This document shows, in pieces, positions 36,584 to 47,525 of a stretch of 64,000 nt of DNA (positions are counted from its first letter, which is position 1; every line of letters begins with the position of its first letter). The DNA lies in NCBI RefSeq assembly GCF_900167045.1, contig NZ_FUXJ01000008.1:121359-185358 (forward strand). The letters are read 5' to 3'. The stretch is from Legionella maceachernii (GTDB lineage Bacteria; Pseudomonadota; Gammaproteobacteria; Legionellales; Legionellaceae). Below the pieces are notes generated by a model that did no database searches, had not been told where the DNA came from, and was given only the letters and a program-made list of their open reading frames with translations. A program made the position numbers and the translations under genes.

Positions 36584-36919
36584 ATGACTTTTGTGATTAC
36601 TGAAAGCTGCATTAAATGCAAATACACCGATTGCGTGGAAGTTTGTCCAGTGGATTGCTTTTATGAAGGACCCAATTTCTTAGTCATTCATCCTGATGAA
36701 TGTATCGATTGTGCCTTATGTGAGCCTGAATGCCCTGTTCAAGCGATCGTTTCTGAAGATGATTTGACCGAAGACCAAATGCAATTTAAGGAAATTAATG
36801 CCGAGCTCTCTAAAGCTTGGCCAAATATCACGTCTAAAAAAGAAGCACCCGCGGATGCTAAAGAGTGGGAGACTGTGAAAGATAAACTTCAATACCTGCA
36901 AAAAGAGTGGGAGAAGTAG
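36584..36919 (+). CDS. fdxA: 7Fe ferredoxin
   Basis: The protein is 111 residues. The N-terminal half has the cysteine pattern of seven-iron ferredoxins: [18 protein letters not shown] and [12 protein letters not shown], which hold one [3Fe-4S] and one [4Fe-4S] cluster. The C-terminal 50 residues are the helical extension common in proteobacterial FdxA. It transfers electrons in the cytoplasm; partner unknown. The last 13 bp overlap yoaA, whose product is itself a Fe-S helicase. Confidence 0.93.
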   Translation: MTFVITESCIKCKYTDCVEVCPVDCFYEGPNFLVIHPDECIDCALCEPECPVQAIVSEDDLTEDQMQFKEINAELSKAWPNITSKKEAPADAKEWETVKDKLQYLQKEWEK

Positions 36920-38877
36920 TCGCTGCCGTTGATGATGTCGCAGCACATTGTCAGCGCGTATTAAGCGACAAAGGAAGGCTCACTACCGCGATCCCTGGCT
37001 TTATTGCACGTCCGGCACAGATTGAATTATCTGTCGCAATAGCCCAAACCATTGCTGAGCAATCAATCTTAGTGGCTGAGGCTGGCACAGGCACAGGAAA
37101 AACATTCGCTTATCTGCTACCGTGTCTTTTAAGTGGCAAAAAAGCACTCATCTCTACTGCCACCAAAACCCTGCAAGATCAGCTTTTTCAAAAAGATTTG
37201 CCTATGCTTGTTCGTGCTCTCGGATTGCCCGTACGCGTGCAAAATCTTAAAGGCAGAGCCAACTACATTTGTCGTCATCGTGTCGATTTGCATGCACAAG
37301 AAGGACGATTTGTTAATCCGCAATGTGCCCACGAAATTTTACACGTGCAAAAAAAATTGCCGCAGCTCACTGCAGGCGAAAGAGCAGAGTTGCCTGAAAT
37401 TAATGAAGATTCGCCAGTTTGGCCTTATGTCACCTCAACGGTCGACAATTGTTTAGGCAGTGAGTGTGAGCATCATCAGACGTGTTTTTTAGTGAAAGCA
37501 CGAAAGCGAGCGATGGATGCGGATATCGTCGTTATCAATCATCATTTGTTTTTTGCGGATACGCGCTTAAAAGAAGAAGGCTTTGGTGAACTTTTACCGG
37601 GCGTAGAGGTGGTGATTTTTGACGAAGCCCATCAACTCACTGAAATTGCCACTCATTTTAATGGGCAGCGCGTAAGCACGAAACAATTTCGTGATTTAGT
37701 CGATGACTTACTGCGGGAATGGCCCGTGCTTGATTTAGCCAACCAGCCTTTAAAACAACTCAGTTTAAACGTGGATCAGGTGATTGATCAATTGTTGTTC
37801 GCTTTGCCAAGCAATGAGGAGCGCCTGGCTTGGCAAGAGCTTAAGCGTTTTAAAACTTTTGATTCTGCTTGGAAAGCATTGCTTCATTTAGTGGATGAAT
37901 TTTTAGAATGCATGGATGCAGCAACGGTAGAGGCGAATGCAGGGTTAGTGCGTTGTCAGCAGCGTTTATGCGACTTGAAAGCGTTACTTCTTCAGTTTGA
38001 ACAAACGGATAAGGTGCAAATTCGATGGTTAGAGCGGTTTAAACACAGCTTAGTTTTTCATGCAACTCCTTTTGATATTGCCGATTGTTTTAACAAATTA
38101 TTAATGCGTCAATCGGCAGCTTATGTATTCACCTCAGCAACCTTAACGATGGCCTCCTCTTTTGATTATTTTACCAAACCTTTAGGCCTCACTCGCGCGA
38201 AAACGCTTGCCTTACCCAGCCCTTTCGATTATCAGCAACAAGCATTGCTTTATTTACCTCGTAATTTACCGGATCCGAAAAACGCGAATTATTATGACCT
38301 GTTGTTGGAAAAATCGTTGCCTGTCATTAACGCATGCGGCGGCCGTTGTTTTTTCTTATTCACTAGCCATAAGGCTTTAAAATTGGTTGCTCAACGACTT
38401 GGCAATACTTTAAACTACCCGCTATTAATCCAGGGCGATGAAGCAAAACCGATTTTACTCGCGCGCTTTCGTGAACTGGGCAATGCGGTATTATTGGGGA
38501 CATCCACTTTTTGGGAAGGCGTCGATGTAAAGGGAGAGGCTCTCTCTTGTGTCATCATCGATAAATTGCCTTTTGCAAATCCGTTTGATCCAGTCACACA
38601 AGGAAAAATGGCGTATTTAAAATCGCGTGGGTTATCGGGGTTCGATGAATTATCATTGCCAAGTGCTGTCTTGGCATTAAAACAAGGTGTTGGCCGGTTG
38701 ATTCGCGATGCGAAAGATCGTGGCGTGTTAATGATTGCCGATCCTCGTTTAACCGGTAGAGAATACGGACGGTATATTTTTGCGAGTTTGCCTGCTCTGC
38801 CGAAAACACGTGACGAACAAACGGTATTAAATTTTATAGAGAAATTAGCATTACAACATGAATCTGTTAGCCATTGA
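36907..38877 (+). CDS. yoaA: XPD/DinG-family ATP-dependent DNA helicase YoaA
   Basis: The protein is 656 residues from a GTG start inside fdxA. It is a superfamily 2 helicase: Walker [14 protein letters not shown] near residue 58, DEAH in [10 protein letters not shown], and four cluster cysteines (CRHR, then [13 protein letters not shown]). Motif VI is [14 protein letters not shown]. YoaA unwinds DNA at damaged forks and works with the clamp-loader chi subunit in E. coli. It is followed by tsaB with a 20-bp overlap, the same order as in E. coli. Confidence 0.93.
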   Translation: MGEVVAAVDDVAAHCQRVLSDKGRLTTAIPGFIARPAQIELSVAIAQTIAEQSILVAEAGTGTGKTFAYLLPCLLSGKKALISTATKTLQDQLFQKDLPMLVRALGLPVRVQNLKGRANYICRHRVDLHAQEGRFVNPQCAHEILHVQKKLPQLTAGERAELPEINEDSPVWPYVTSTVDNCLGSECEHHQTCFLVKARKRAMDADIVVINHHLFFADTRLKEEGFGELLPGVEVVIFDEAHQLTEIATHFNGQRVSTKQFRDLVDDLLREWPVLDLANQPLKQLSLNVDQVIDQLLFALPSNEERLAWQELKRFKTFDSAWKALLHLVDEFLECMDAATVEANAGLVRCQQRLCDLKALLLQFEQTDKVQIRWLERFKHSLVFHATPFDIADCFNKLLMRQSAAYVFTSATLTMASSFDYFTKPLGLTRAKTLALPSPFDYQQQALLYLPRNLPDPKNANYYDLLLEKSLPVINACGGRCFFLFTSHKALKLVAQRLGNTLNYPLLIQGDEAKPILLARFRELGNAVLLGTSTFWEGVDVKGEALSCVIIDKLPFANPFDPVTQGKMAYLKSRGLSGFDELSLPSAVLALKQGVGRLIRDAKDRGVLMIADPRLTGREYGRYIFASLPALPKTRDEQTVLNFIEKLALQHESVSH

Positions 38878-39529
38878 TACTTCCACAGAACGCGCCTCGG
38901 TTGCGTTAATGCAAAATGAAGAGATACGCAGTGAAGAGCAAGGTGCGCAGCGCGACCATGCGCGGTTACTTTTGCCGACCGTCGAGCGTTTGTTGGCAGA
39001 AGCTGAATTAAACTTAAGCCAATTGGATGGAATTATCTATGGGCGAGGACCGGGTAGTTTTACTGGCTTACGAATCGCATGCAGCGTAGCCAAAGGACTG
39101 GCTTATGCGCAGGATTTACCCGTGTATCCTGTAAGCAGCCTTGCCGCGATTGCCAATGAGGTGCTAGAGCAAAAAGACGAATTTCATCAGCTCACTGTTT
39201 TAGCGGTGTTGGATGCGCGAATGAATGAATTATATTGGTCTAGTTTTAATGAGCAATCTCATAATGGAGAAGAACAGGTTTGTGCCGCTGCCAAGATTGC
39301 GTTGAGTACCGATAAACCCTTTGTTTTAGCTGGTGTGGGTTACGAAGCTTATCTGTCACAACTATCGCCCTCTATTCAGAAAAAAATGGTTAAGGCTATT
39401 ACGATGTATCCTAAAGCAGAGGCGATGATTCGCCTTGTGTTAGCTGGAAAAATAAAAGCGGTCAGTGCAGCTGACGCATTACCTGTTTATGTACGCAATC
39501 AAGTGATTCAAGGAGAGCCTCGTGGATAA
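38858..39529 (+). CDS. tsaB: tRNA threonylcarbamoyladenosine biosynthesis protein TsaB
   Basis: The protein is 223 residues with an ASKHA fold. [16 protein letters not shown] opens the protein and [26 protein letters not shown] is the diagnostic segment. TsaB is the non-catalytic partner of TsaD in forming t6A37 on ANN-decoding tRNAs and is essential in E. coli. The gene overlaps yoaA and the following Trm112-like gene, forming a tight yoaA-tsaB-trm112-kdsB operon. Confidence 0.95.
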   Translation: MNLLAIDTSTERASVALMQNEEIRSEEQGAQRDHARLLLPTVERLLAEAELNLSQLDGIIYGRGPGSFTGLRIACSVAKGLAYAQDLPVYPVSSLAAIANEVLEQKDEFHQLTVLAVLDARMNELYWSSFNEQSHNGEEQVCAAAKIALSTDKPFVLAGVGYEAYLSQLSPSIQKKMVKAITMYPKAEAMIRLVLAGKIKAVSAADALPVYVRNQVIQGEPRG

Positions 39530-39701
39530 ACGTTTGCTTGAAATCTTGGTTTGCCCCCTTTGTAAGGGCAAATTACTGCTTAAAGAAAATGAATTAATTT
39601 GTCGTTTCGATCGCTTAGCCTACCCAATTCGTGATGGGATACCGGTTATGCTTGAGCAAGAAGCGCGATTGATTCCTTTAGAGGAAAAAGAACAATTATG
39701 A
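39522..39701 (+). CDS. Trm112-like (YcaR-type) protein
   Basis: This 59-residue protein starts at a GTG inside the last codons of tsaB, with AGGAGAG as ribosome-binding site, and ends in an ATGA overlap with kdsB. The sequence [18 protein letters not shown] with Cys11 and Cys14, and [19 protein letters not shown], are the family signatures. The downstream zinc-ligand position is Cys27. YcaR-type proteins precede kdsB in many gammaproteobacteria, and Trm112 relatives stabilise methyltransferases. Confidence 0.9.
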   Translation: MDKRLLEILVCPLCKGKLLLKENELICRFDRLAYPIRDGIPVMLEQEARLIPLEEKEQL

Positions 39702-40450
39702 GTATCGATTTTCATGTCGTTATTCCTGCTCGTTATCAATCTTCACGGTTGCCAGGAAAATTGATGTTGGAATTGGAAGGGCAGACCGTCATTGAGCGAG
39801 TGTACAGGCAAGCAGTTAAAGCCAAACCTAAATCCATTATTATCGCAACAGACAGCTTGGAAATAGCCAATCATGCAACTCATTTTGGTGCGCATGTCAT
39901 CATGACTGCAGTGAGTCATCAAACCGGCACAGATCGTATTGCAGAAGTGGTTGCAAAAGGCCAATTTGCAGGACAAGATATTATTGTCAATGTGCAAGGC
40001 GATGAGCCGTTAATTGCTCCCGAACTCATTTCACAAGTCGCGTACAGCCTTTACTCATCACCTAATCCAATGGCGAGTTTATGTTGGCCAATCGAGAGCG
40101 TGGAGCAATTGCATAATTCGAATATCGTTAAAGTGGTCCGGGATAAACACAATGATGCACTTTATTTCTCAAGAAGCGCGATTCCTGCTCATCGTGATAA
40201 CCCAAAAAGTATGACACAGGTTTTTCGCCATATTGGATTGTATGCTTACCGAGCTGCTTTTTTACTGGAGTTCGTTAGTTGGCCAGTTTGCGAGCTTGAA
40301 GCCTGTGAAGCTTTGGAACAATTGCGAGTGCTTTGGGCGGGATACAAAATTAGAATAGAGGAAGCCTGCACCGCACCTTTACAAGACATTAACACGCAAG
40401 ATGATTTAATTTCAGCGCGTAAGCTGCTCAAAGAAGTCGGTGCTTGGTAG
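39698..40450 (+). CDS. kdsB: 3-deoxy-manno-octulosonate cytidylyltransferase
   Basis: The protein is 250 residues. It activates Kdo with CTP for lipopolysaccharide inner-core synthesis. The nucleotide-binding start [19 protein letters not shown], the metal motif [10 protein letters not shown] and [15 protein letters not shown] are standard. It shares an ATGA overlap with the Trm112-like gene. Presence of Kdo activation confirms a Gram-negative LPS-bearing organism. Confidence 0.96.
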   Translation: MSIDFHVVIPARYQSSRLPGKLMLELEGQTVIERVYRQAVKAKPKSIIIATDSLEIANHATHFGAHVIMTAVSHQTGTDRIAEVVAKGQFAGQDIIVNVQGDEPLIAPELISQVAYSLYSSPNPMASLCWPIESVEQLHNSNIVKVVRDKHNDALYFSRSAIPAHRDNPKSMTQVFRHIGLYAYRAAFLLEFVSWPVCELEACEALEQLRVLWAGYKIRIEEACTAPLQDINTQDDLISARKLLKEVGAW

Positions 40451-40475
40451 TCGCTGTGGGTCCTCCGTCTGTGCC

Positions 40476-40504
40476 CTACATCCCGCGGCTTGTCCGCAGG
40501 ATCC
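40476..40504. repeat. Dispersed palindromic repeat, copy B
   Basis: CTACATCCCGCGGCTTGTCC followed by GCAGGATCC, about 25 bp after kdsB. CCGCGGCTTGTCCGC is nearly self-complementary. It matches copy A (3261) and the right part of copy D (63721). Confidence 0.55.
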
Positions 40505-40565
40505 GTGAGAAGTTGGCAAGGAGAATAGGGTAACTTATTCAATGGGGTAAAAGACCCCACTCGAG

Positions 40566-43500
40566 TTATGCCGCGGAGGCAGCGGTAGCCGAATAAAGCG
40601 TATCAAGAATCTCATTACCTGTTTCTACCAGCTGCCTTTCTGTGGTAGAAGACCAAGGTGTTTTAGGAATAGGTTTGAAAAACCGATCATGAGAATTATG
40701 TTCCAGTTTAAAGTAGGAGCTCACTTGATGGGTCAATGCTTGCAACGGTTTTAAGATATTAATACGAATCCATTGAACGAAGTCAGGTAAAATACCATCA
40801 GACAAGTTTTCCATTTGCGCATTGTGAATCGTTCGGTTCACGTTCGCAATGAGATGAGATAGGTATTTTTGATCCGCACGTTCTAGCAAGCGGTTACTCG
40901 TTTCTTGAGAGTCAAGGACAATTACTCCTATTTCATCCGATTGTTCCTCTTCATCCACTATCGAGAGTAGATTCTGATTGATATAGCTTTTGTTAATTTG
41001 AGCGAATTGGAATTGCATGGCGAGCAATTTAAATAATCGAGGATCAATTTTATCTAAATACGCTTTGTAACGAGCCAGAGTTAAGTAATTTTCCGAGCTG
41101 CCGGGAATTTTTCGCAAGGCTTCGAATTGTTGCTCGTCTTCAGGATAAGTTTCAATCGCGGCATCAACATACTTATTAACTATACGATTGTATTCTTTTT
41201 TCATCCTTTCAATGGCTAAAATCGATTGTTGATAACCCACTGATTGTAAGCGCCCCTCAATAATTTTGGCGCCTTTAAGCACTTCATCACGTGCCTGTAA
41301 TTTCTTTTGAGCTACATCAATGGCTTCTTCAAGTCTATCTAATAATTGTCGTACTGAGGGAGTCGTAGCCGATTTCAGTGCATTATGAGCCTCTATAACG
41401 TGTTCAACCGCGATAGCCGCCTCTTGGGTTTTGCGACTCAGTTCTGTTTTAAAAGGGTTAATGTCATTGAAATGTACAGGGCTAGAAAACCGCTGGATAA
41501 TTAAATGTTGTACCGTATTTTGGTAATCCTCGAAAAGTCGTAGGTTGACCTCACTGCTCAGTTTCTTAAGCGCCGTGGTTAAGCGTTCCACTTCTTCTTG
41601 TATTTTGGACAAATTGATTTCTTGCGTAAGTCTTAATTGTTGGTATTTGATAGAATAGGGGCTGAGCGCCTCTTTCACTGCCTCCATGGAGTAATAAGTG
41701 TGTAAGACTTCTTGCGCTTTTTCAATTTCAAATTTTAAGTCCTGTACTAACCAAGATTTAGCCATACCATAGCGTTCATCCAAAGCGAGAATCTGATTTA
41801 AAGTAATAGAATAAAGACCGTTATCTCCTGCGAATTGCTTTTCCAAAAGAGTAAATTCAGCGCAGACTTCTTTTTGCAGATCAGTGAGCTGATCGAGGCG
41901 CTCTAACGGCGATGAAACCAATTCTAATTTTTGTTTTTTGTCTTTGTAGCGTGCAAATAGCCTTTTAAATTGATCATCTAGCTCATAATAGCTGTTGATA
42001 ATTTCAAACCCTTTTTTAACTTCTTCAATTTTGCCATGTTGCTTGGTGAACAGCATCAGTTTGGCTTGCAGAAGCAATCTTCCACTTGAAAGTTTAGAGG
42101 CTATTTCTTCAAACATTCGTGGAATCTTTTTCTCTTGAGTGAGCTGAATTTCTTTTAGGGCATGAAAATCTTTGATTGCCTTAATATCAAAATGGTTTAG
42201 CTTACCTGTTAGATTGCGGAAATGAATGATTTGTTTTCTAAGTAATGCGTCATCGTTTTCAGAAGAGGTGGCTTGCAATAAACCAGAAATGAATTTTTGA
42301 GCCCCTTTGAATAAAGCTTTTTCAGACGTTGAAGCAACAGGAGATGCAAAAAGTTCATTTAAAAAGCTATCAATGGCTATGCGATCAAGGGCATTGATAG
42401 TGGGTTTATTTAGAGTGTACCAATGCGCTGGTTCACCAAGATGCCTAAGCAATTGGATACGAAAATTTTCAATCACTTGAGTAGGTAAATGCATCTCTTC
42501 TGCTTGCAAATCAACCATAATTTCTTTGATGAATTCAGCAAGTTTCTTTGTGAAAAATAAGAGGTCTTGATCTGTCTTTCCTTCTAAATGAATGGTGGAA
42601 AGAATCATAAGAAAATGTTCGAGGGCATTTTGAGTCTCCGCTTTTGCCGAGCGCAATTCTTCCCTTAAACCAGCAGAGTCTGATGCAGTGGGTTGGAGGA
42701 AGGCTTGCCTTTCGAGGATATTTGCGCGCAATTTTTCTCTGGCGCTGTTTAAATCCATCATTTTAAGGATGGCCTCATTAAGTTGATCTTGAATGGCTAT
42801 ACTGGTCCTGAAGGAGCTCAATACCGGGCGCATTCCTGCAATGAATAGATTGGAGTTGTGATTTAATTTTTTAAGCTCAATTAACCATTGTTTAAGCAGT
42901 GGATCGAATTGTGCGAGCTTATCTAGTTCGCTGAAATCCAAAATAAAACCCTCATGGAAAGCGACTTGTTTTTCAAATTTGGATTTAAGTGTGCCGATTA
43001 CTTCTTGGAGGGTTATCTCCTTTCTTTGGAAATCAGATAAGCAATCGAGGTTATGGGCTTGAATAATAGCTTGACGAGTTGTTCGCTTTAGATATAAATC
43101 TCGAAAGTGTTCTCTGCTTACACTTAATTGGTTGGGCATCTGGCTGATTTTTTCTTTATACAAACTAATTTTTTCCAATTTTTTTATGCTTTCTCTTCCT
43201 TTCCCAGATTCCCATTTTTCTTTAAGTAAATCCAATTCCATTAAAAGGCTTTCGTTCATTTCTTGAACGGATTTTTTAAAGCTTTGGAGCAAGGTATTAA
43301 CCTGAATAATGGGTTGTATTTCAGCTTTATTTTCTATGGGACATATCCAATTTATTTTTTCTTTCACCGCTACTTCTGTAAAGAAGGATTTAGTTTGTTG
43401 GAAAAAAAGGCTCTTAAGATGTCGTAATTCGGCTTCAAGTGGCTCGGTGTGTCCTGATTTAACCGTTTCGTCGTTACAACGTCCTTTTAAATATTGAATA

Positions 43501-43622
43501 GTTTCTTTCAGGGAGGGGGTAAATTCTAAAGGTAATAAAGCAATAGCGACGTGTTCAATTTCGGCAACTTGATTTTCTATAATTTGCAGTTCATGCAAAA
43601 TTTCTTCTTTAGTTTTACCCAT
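40566..43622 (-). CDS. Large coiled-coil protein (candidate effector)
   Basis: The protein is 1018 residues with no signal peptide or membrane segment. Heptad-rich helical sequence runs almost throughout (most strongly 1-60, 110-210, 480-660 and 700-800), giving an extended coiled-coil protein. The C-terminal 230 residues contain KIDPRLFKLLAMQFQFAQIN and DFVQWIRINILKPLQ, which recur in the broken paralogue at 45071-47470. I know no function. Large coiled-coil proteins without export signals are typical of Legionella effectors, and a CTTAA-N6-CTTAA box stands upstream. It reads away from kdsB. Confidence 0.65.
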   Translation of the reverse strand: MGKTKEEILHELQIIENQVAEIEHVAIALLPLEFTPSLKETIQYLKGRCNDETVKSGHTEPLEAELRHLKSLFFQQTKSFFTEVAVKEKINWICPIENKAEIQPIIQVNTLLQSFKKSVQEMNESLLMELDLLKEKWESGKGRESIKKLEKISLYKEKISQMPNQLSVSREHFRDLYLKRTTRQAIIQAHNLDCLSDFQRKEITLQEVIGTLKSKFEKQVAFHEGFILDFSELDKLAQFDPLLKQWLIELKKLNHNSNLFIAGMRPVLSSFRTSIAIQDQLNEAILKMMDLNSAREKLRANILERQAFLQPTASDSAGLREELRSAKAETQNALEHFLMILSTIHLEGKTDQDLLFFTKKLAEFIKEIMVDLQAEEMHLPTQVIENFRIQLLRHLGEPAHWYTLNKPTINALDRIAIDSFLNELFASPVASTSEKALFKGAQKFISGLLQATSSENDDALLRKQIIHFRNLTGKLNHFDIKAIKDFHALKEIQLTQEKKIPRMFEEIASKLSSGRLLLQAKLMLFTKQHGKIEEVKKGFEIINSYYELDDQFKRLFARYKDKKQKLELVSSPLERLDQLTDLQKEVCAEFTLLEKQFAGDNGLYSITLNQILALDERYGMAKSWLVQDLKFEIEKAQEVLHTYYSMEAVKEALSPYSIKYQQLRLTQEINLSKIQEEVERLTTALKKLSSEVNLRLFEDYQNTVQHLIIQRFSSPVHFNDINPFKTELSRKTQEAAIAVEHVIEAHNALKSATTPSVRQLLDRLEEAIDVAQKKLQARDEVLKGAKIIEGRLQSVGYQQSILAIERMKKEYNRIVNKYVDAAIETYPEDEQQFEALRKIPGSSENYLTLARYKAYLDKIDPRLFKLLAMQFQFAQINKSYINQNLLSIVDEEEQSDEIGVIVLDSQETSNRLLERADQKYLSHLIANVNRTIHNAQMENLSDGILPDFVQWIRINILKPLQALTHQVSSYFKLEHNSHDRFFKPIPKTPWSSTTERQLVETGNEILDTLYSATAASAA

Positions 43623-43659
43623 GGAAGCACTCGGTTTTTGATTTTATTTGTGTCACAAA

Positions 43660-43689
43660 ACTATCATTCGAAGCTTAAGATAATCTTAA
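43660..43689 (-). promoter_or_regulatory. PmrA-box-like repeat upstream of the coiled-coil gene
   Basis: CTTAA occurs at 43674-43678 and 43685-43689 (11-bp period), the CTTAA-N6-CTTAA layout of Coxiella and Legionella PmrA sites. On the minus strand GATAGT (43665-43660) lies 13 bp on as a -10 candidate. The gene starts at 43622. Confidence 0.5.
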
Positions 43690-43736
43690 AGAATTGTATC
43701 ATAAGTGTAAATATTTGATGGCTGAGTAAGCTGATC

Positions 43737-44822
43737 TTATCCCATGGTTTGTGGATAAGAACCCAGTAAGGTCATCATGACTGACATCGATGCTAATTCA
43801 TTAAGAGCAGCTTGAATATGCGATTCGGATTGGTGACCTTCAAAATCAATAAAGAAGAGATAAGTCCAATTGCGATGTCGATAAGGACGTGATGCAATTG
43901 AAGTCATATTTATTTTATATTTCCCAAACGGGGCAAGTAAATTCACTAAACTTCCGGGTTCATGCGGGGTAGAAATAATAAGTGATGTTTTATCACATCC
44001 ACTTGGACCAGGAAGCTGCTTCCCTAAAATGATAAAACGAGTGGTGTTGTTCGGATAATCTTCAATGTGCTGATGAAGTTTGTGCAATTTATATATTTCT
44101 ACTGCATTATCGCCGCAAATAGCAGCAGCGTTCGGATTTTCGGCTGCCATTTGGGCTGCTACACCATTGCTCGCCACCTCATGCAAAGAAGCGTTTGGAT
44201 AATGAACAGACAACCAATGCCGACACTGAGCTAAAGCCTGTTGATGACCATAAATAATGGATAAAGGGCGATCAGGATCTATTCGTGCAAAATGATGACG
44301 AATACGTAAAGCAATCTCGCCACAGATTTGGACATCGGAATTAACCAAATTATCTAGAGTAACGTTGACCATCCCTTCAGTACTGTTCTCAATAGGCACT
44401 ACGCCATAATGTACATTACCGCTCTCTACAAGCTTAAATACTTCCGTGATGGAAACCTCGGGAACTAAGTTGACACTTTCGCCAAAATGCTTAACCACGG
44501 CTTGTTGAGAAAAAGTGCCTTCTGGGCCTAAATAAGCAACGGATAAAGGTTCTTGCAGAGCGAGGCACGCGCTCAGGATATCGCGGAAAATTTGGGCAAT
44601 TTCGCGATCGGGTAATAAGCTAGTATTGTTTGCAACAATAGAACGAAGAATTTGTGCTTCACGCTCGGGGCGATAATAGATGGGACTTTGTTGTAATTGC
44701 TTAATTTTTGCCACTTCAGCCGCTAAATTGGCGCGTTCTTTAATGAGCTCAAAGAGTTGTTTGTCAATTTTATCAATATGATTTCGTATTTTTTTTAGCG
44801 CGTCTTCAGTCATAATAGCCAT
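43737..44822 (-). CDS. pheA: Bifunctional chorismate mutase/prephenate dehydratase
   Basis: The protein is 361 residues; the start is 44822 or the in-frame ATG at 44813. The N-terminal AroQ chorismate mutase domain occupies about 1-90, the prephenate dehydratase domain about 95-270 (VAYLGPEGTFSQQA, PIENSTEGMV, NTTRFIILG) and the C-terminal ACT regulatory domain about 280-355 (the usual ESRP motif appears as ASRP). It makes phenylpyruvate for phenylalanine synthesis and is expected to be feedback-inhibited through ACT. It sits between the coiled-coil gene and its broken paralogue. Confidence 0.94.
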   Translation of the reverse strand: MAIMTEDALKKIRNHIDKIDKQLFELIKERANLAAEVAKIKQLQQSPIYYRPEREAQILRSIVANNTSLLPDREIAQIFRDILSACLALQEPLSVAYLGPEGTFSQQAVVKHFGESVNLVPEVSITEVFKLVESGNVHYGVVPIENSTEGMVNVTLDNLVNSDVQICGEIALRIRHHFARIDPDRPLSIIYGHQQALAQCRHWLSVHYPNASLHEVASNGVAAQMAAENPNAAAICGDNAVEIYKLHKLHQHIEDYPNNTTRFIILGKQLPGPSGCDKTSLIISTPHEPGSLVNLLAPFGKYKINMTSIASRPYRHRNWTYLFFIDFEGHQSESHIQAALNELASMSVMMTLLGSYPQTMG

Positions 44823-45070
44823 GATCTCTTAAGTCTATTTAATAGGACGAAAGCAAAAATTTGTACATAGAATAGCATTACTAACCATAACACGATAATC
44901 AGTAAATTCAAAACGGATGTCAATTGAAGCAGAGTTGAGCTTTAGTCCAACAAAAGTTGGTCACAACAGTAAATTTTTGAGTAAGATTTGCGGTTTATTA
45001 GAGAAATAATACACTTAGGCTAAGCCCCAACTTACGGGAGTTTCTTTAATTTTTATGAGCGTGTACCCAT

Positions 45071-47470
45071 TCAAAATCCTGGGTTGTCAGTAAGCTCATT
45101 ATAAAATTGATTTCCCGCTTCAACTAAAAATTCTTCTGTTCTGCATGCCCTCCAAGTAGGTGTGAAAAAAGAATTTGGAACAAAACAATAGGTTAGCAGG
45201 TATTGAAGGGGTTTAAGAACGTGAATACGAATCCATTGAACAAAGTCCGAGCGAATTCCCTCAGAAATGTATTCCATACTCTCATTATGCAGCGTGTCTT
45301 CTACTGTCTTAATAAGTTGGTTCTTATATAAGTGTTGCTCAGCTTGAAGTAGCCTTTGTTCGGTGGACGCTAACGCCTTCTCATTACATTTTATTTGAGC
45401 TGACTTCAGAAAATTTCCATTCAAGTATTTTTCATTAAGCCTCTCATACCCAAACTGCAATGATAATAATCGACATAACCTTGGATCAATTTTATCAAGA
45501 AGATCAGTAAAACGATCCGCATGAGCATGGAATGCATTTCTTGTCCATCTTTTTTCTTTCAGTTTCACAAAATTAGCAATCTCATCAGGATTATTTTCAC
45601 AGGCTTGGTCAAAATATTTCTTCAATATTCGGAAATATTCTTCTTGGATGACTTTAATGATTTCGAGTGATTTCAGATAATGTTTTGAACGCTTGCGATC
45701 TTCAATAGAAGCTTGTTGTACTGATTTCTCAAAAGCGACTAATGCGCTATCCGCCTGTGCGAAAGCAGATAGTGAAGCGACGCATTGTTGATTTGAGGTC
45801 GTCAAGGTGGTGTAAGCGCTTTTTGCTGCTTCAATTGCACTTAATGCAGCTTCTTTTTGGGAAATCAGCCCATTAGCAATCGAGTTTCTTTGTTCTAATG
45901 TTGGAAGAGGCAACGCTGCCCGTTGCATCAAATCAGCCAGAATTTTTTGGTATGCAATAGCAAGTATTTCTCTTGGTATTTGGCCATGTTGTTCAAAATC
46001 TTGGATAGCAAGTTGATTTTCCCGATGGATTGTAGCCAAAGGCCTATTTTCTCGCGTTTCAGCGCATAATTCTTGACGCATAGTATCAAGAAGAATAAGG
46101 GTTGCTTGCGCTCGTTCTAGGACACCCTCATTTTTCATTTCGGCGGGTAAACGCAAATAAGCAGATAAAACCACCCGAGTATTTTGAAAGCTCTGGCGTA
46201 AATTATACCTAAGGTTTATTAAGCTAAGATGATATTGACTAGCTAAATGGGAAGTCAAATCCAATGTTTCTTTATAGAAGTTTTTCTCTCCCTTCAACTT
46301 TTGATGTAGCCCCTCTAATTTAATCACAATGTCGCGCTGAACCGAGGTAATTTGCCCTAATTGTTCCAAAGTGGGGATCGCTTGATCTTTATATTGTGCA
46401 AGTACGGCTTCAAACTCACCTTCTATCTTTTCTAATTCAGCTAAAAACAGACGGCCTTTCCTTACATCTTCGTAATCATTGAATGGCTCAATGAATAAAT
46501 CCAATGTGGATTTCAATTCCTTTTTTAAGGTTTGAAGGGTTAAGGTTATGTCAGCAATTCGTTCTTTGATTTTTTTAGTTTGGATAAGGCATTCTTTGAT
46601 TGTATTAATAGGAAAATGGTCTAATTTAAATTTTAAGCTGCGTAATGAAATTAATTGCCTTTTGATGCCATAGGCTTCAACTCGTTCCTCTGAAGGATGA
46701 TCCAGCAAATCTATTAAGATTTGTGGAGGCAATATTTAATAAACCATTGATAATTTTAGGTCTTGAATCTCTGGTAACAGGTTTAGTAGTCGTACTTAAT
46801 ACAGTTTTCACAAAAGCATCAATTTGATTGGGATCAAGCTCATTGCGTGTTCCAGCACTAAATAACGGTGCAATGAGGTCGAGGTGTCGAAGAAGCTTTC
46901 CTTGAAATTCAAGAATCTTCATATGAGCTAACGGGTTGAGCGTTCGTAGATCTTTGACTATTTCCTCTAAAAATTCTTTTAATTTATTTATTAATAGCGC
47001 ATTGAACTGATCATCTGCATTTTCAAAGTGAACCATGGAGAAAATGGTCAAGAAGGAAATTAAAGTATCACGTAATTCATTTCTTGTTTCAGTAAGAAAT
47101 GCTTGGGTAATAGGTGTCTCAGAAGGCAAAAGAAAGTGTTTTCTGTCCCAAATAGTTGCCTCTAATTTTTTTTTCTTATCGATTAATTCACTTAACTCAG
47201 GTAGAGCTCTAGTAGCATGCCATGAATCTTCTCTTCTTCCGCTGAATCTTGTTGCCAACTTGTGTTAACCTGGCTAATTAATGCTTCTAATCGTTGAGTG
47301 AGACTATTAAGCGATAAAATCCATTGTTTGATAAGGTAATCGTCTTGAAAAAGAAGTAGATCAGGTATAGGTGCCGATTTGGTTTTATGCTCAGCTGCGA
47401 ATCCATCAAATTTTTGTTTGAGTGCATTGTTCGTTTCTACCCAAGGACTCTCAATTATTTTACCACCCAT
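45071..47470 (-). pseudogene. Frameshifted, N-terminally truncated paralogue of the 1018-residue coiled-coil gene
   Basis: Three overlapping frames read in gene order: 47470-47192 (92 codons), 47258-46677 (193) and 46732-45071 (553). Each aligns in order with the protein at 40566-43622. Examples are YLIKQWILSL against LLKQWLIEL, LRHLDLIAPLF against LRHLGEPAHWY, and KIDPRLCRLLSLQF plus DFVQWIRIHVLKPLQ against their counterparts. The frame shifts once near 47200-47258 and returns near 46680-46732, so two single-base indels explain it. About the first 220 residues of the intact paralogue are absent. Sequencing error at both sites is possible but would still leave a short protein. Confidence 0.78.
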
Positions 47471-47525
47471 ATAAACACCTTACAGCTAACTTAAATAAAA
47501 AATGATGAATTCAGTAAATAATAGA

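Noticed and set aside
45071..47470. Programmed frameshifting joining the three coiled-coil frames
   Set aside because: No slippery heptamer or downstream pseudoknot is evident at either site, and the N-terminus is missing; decay is simpler.
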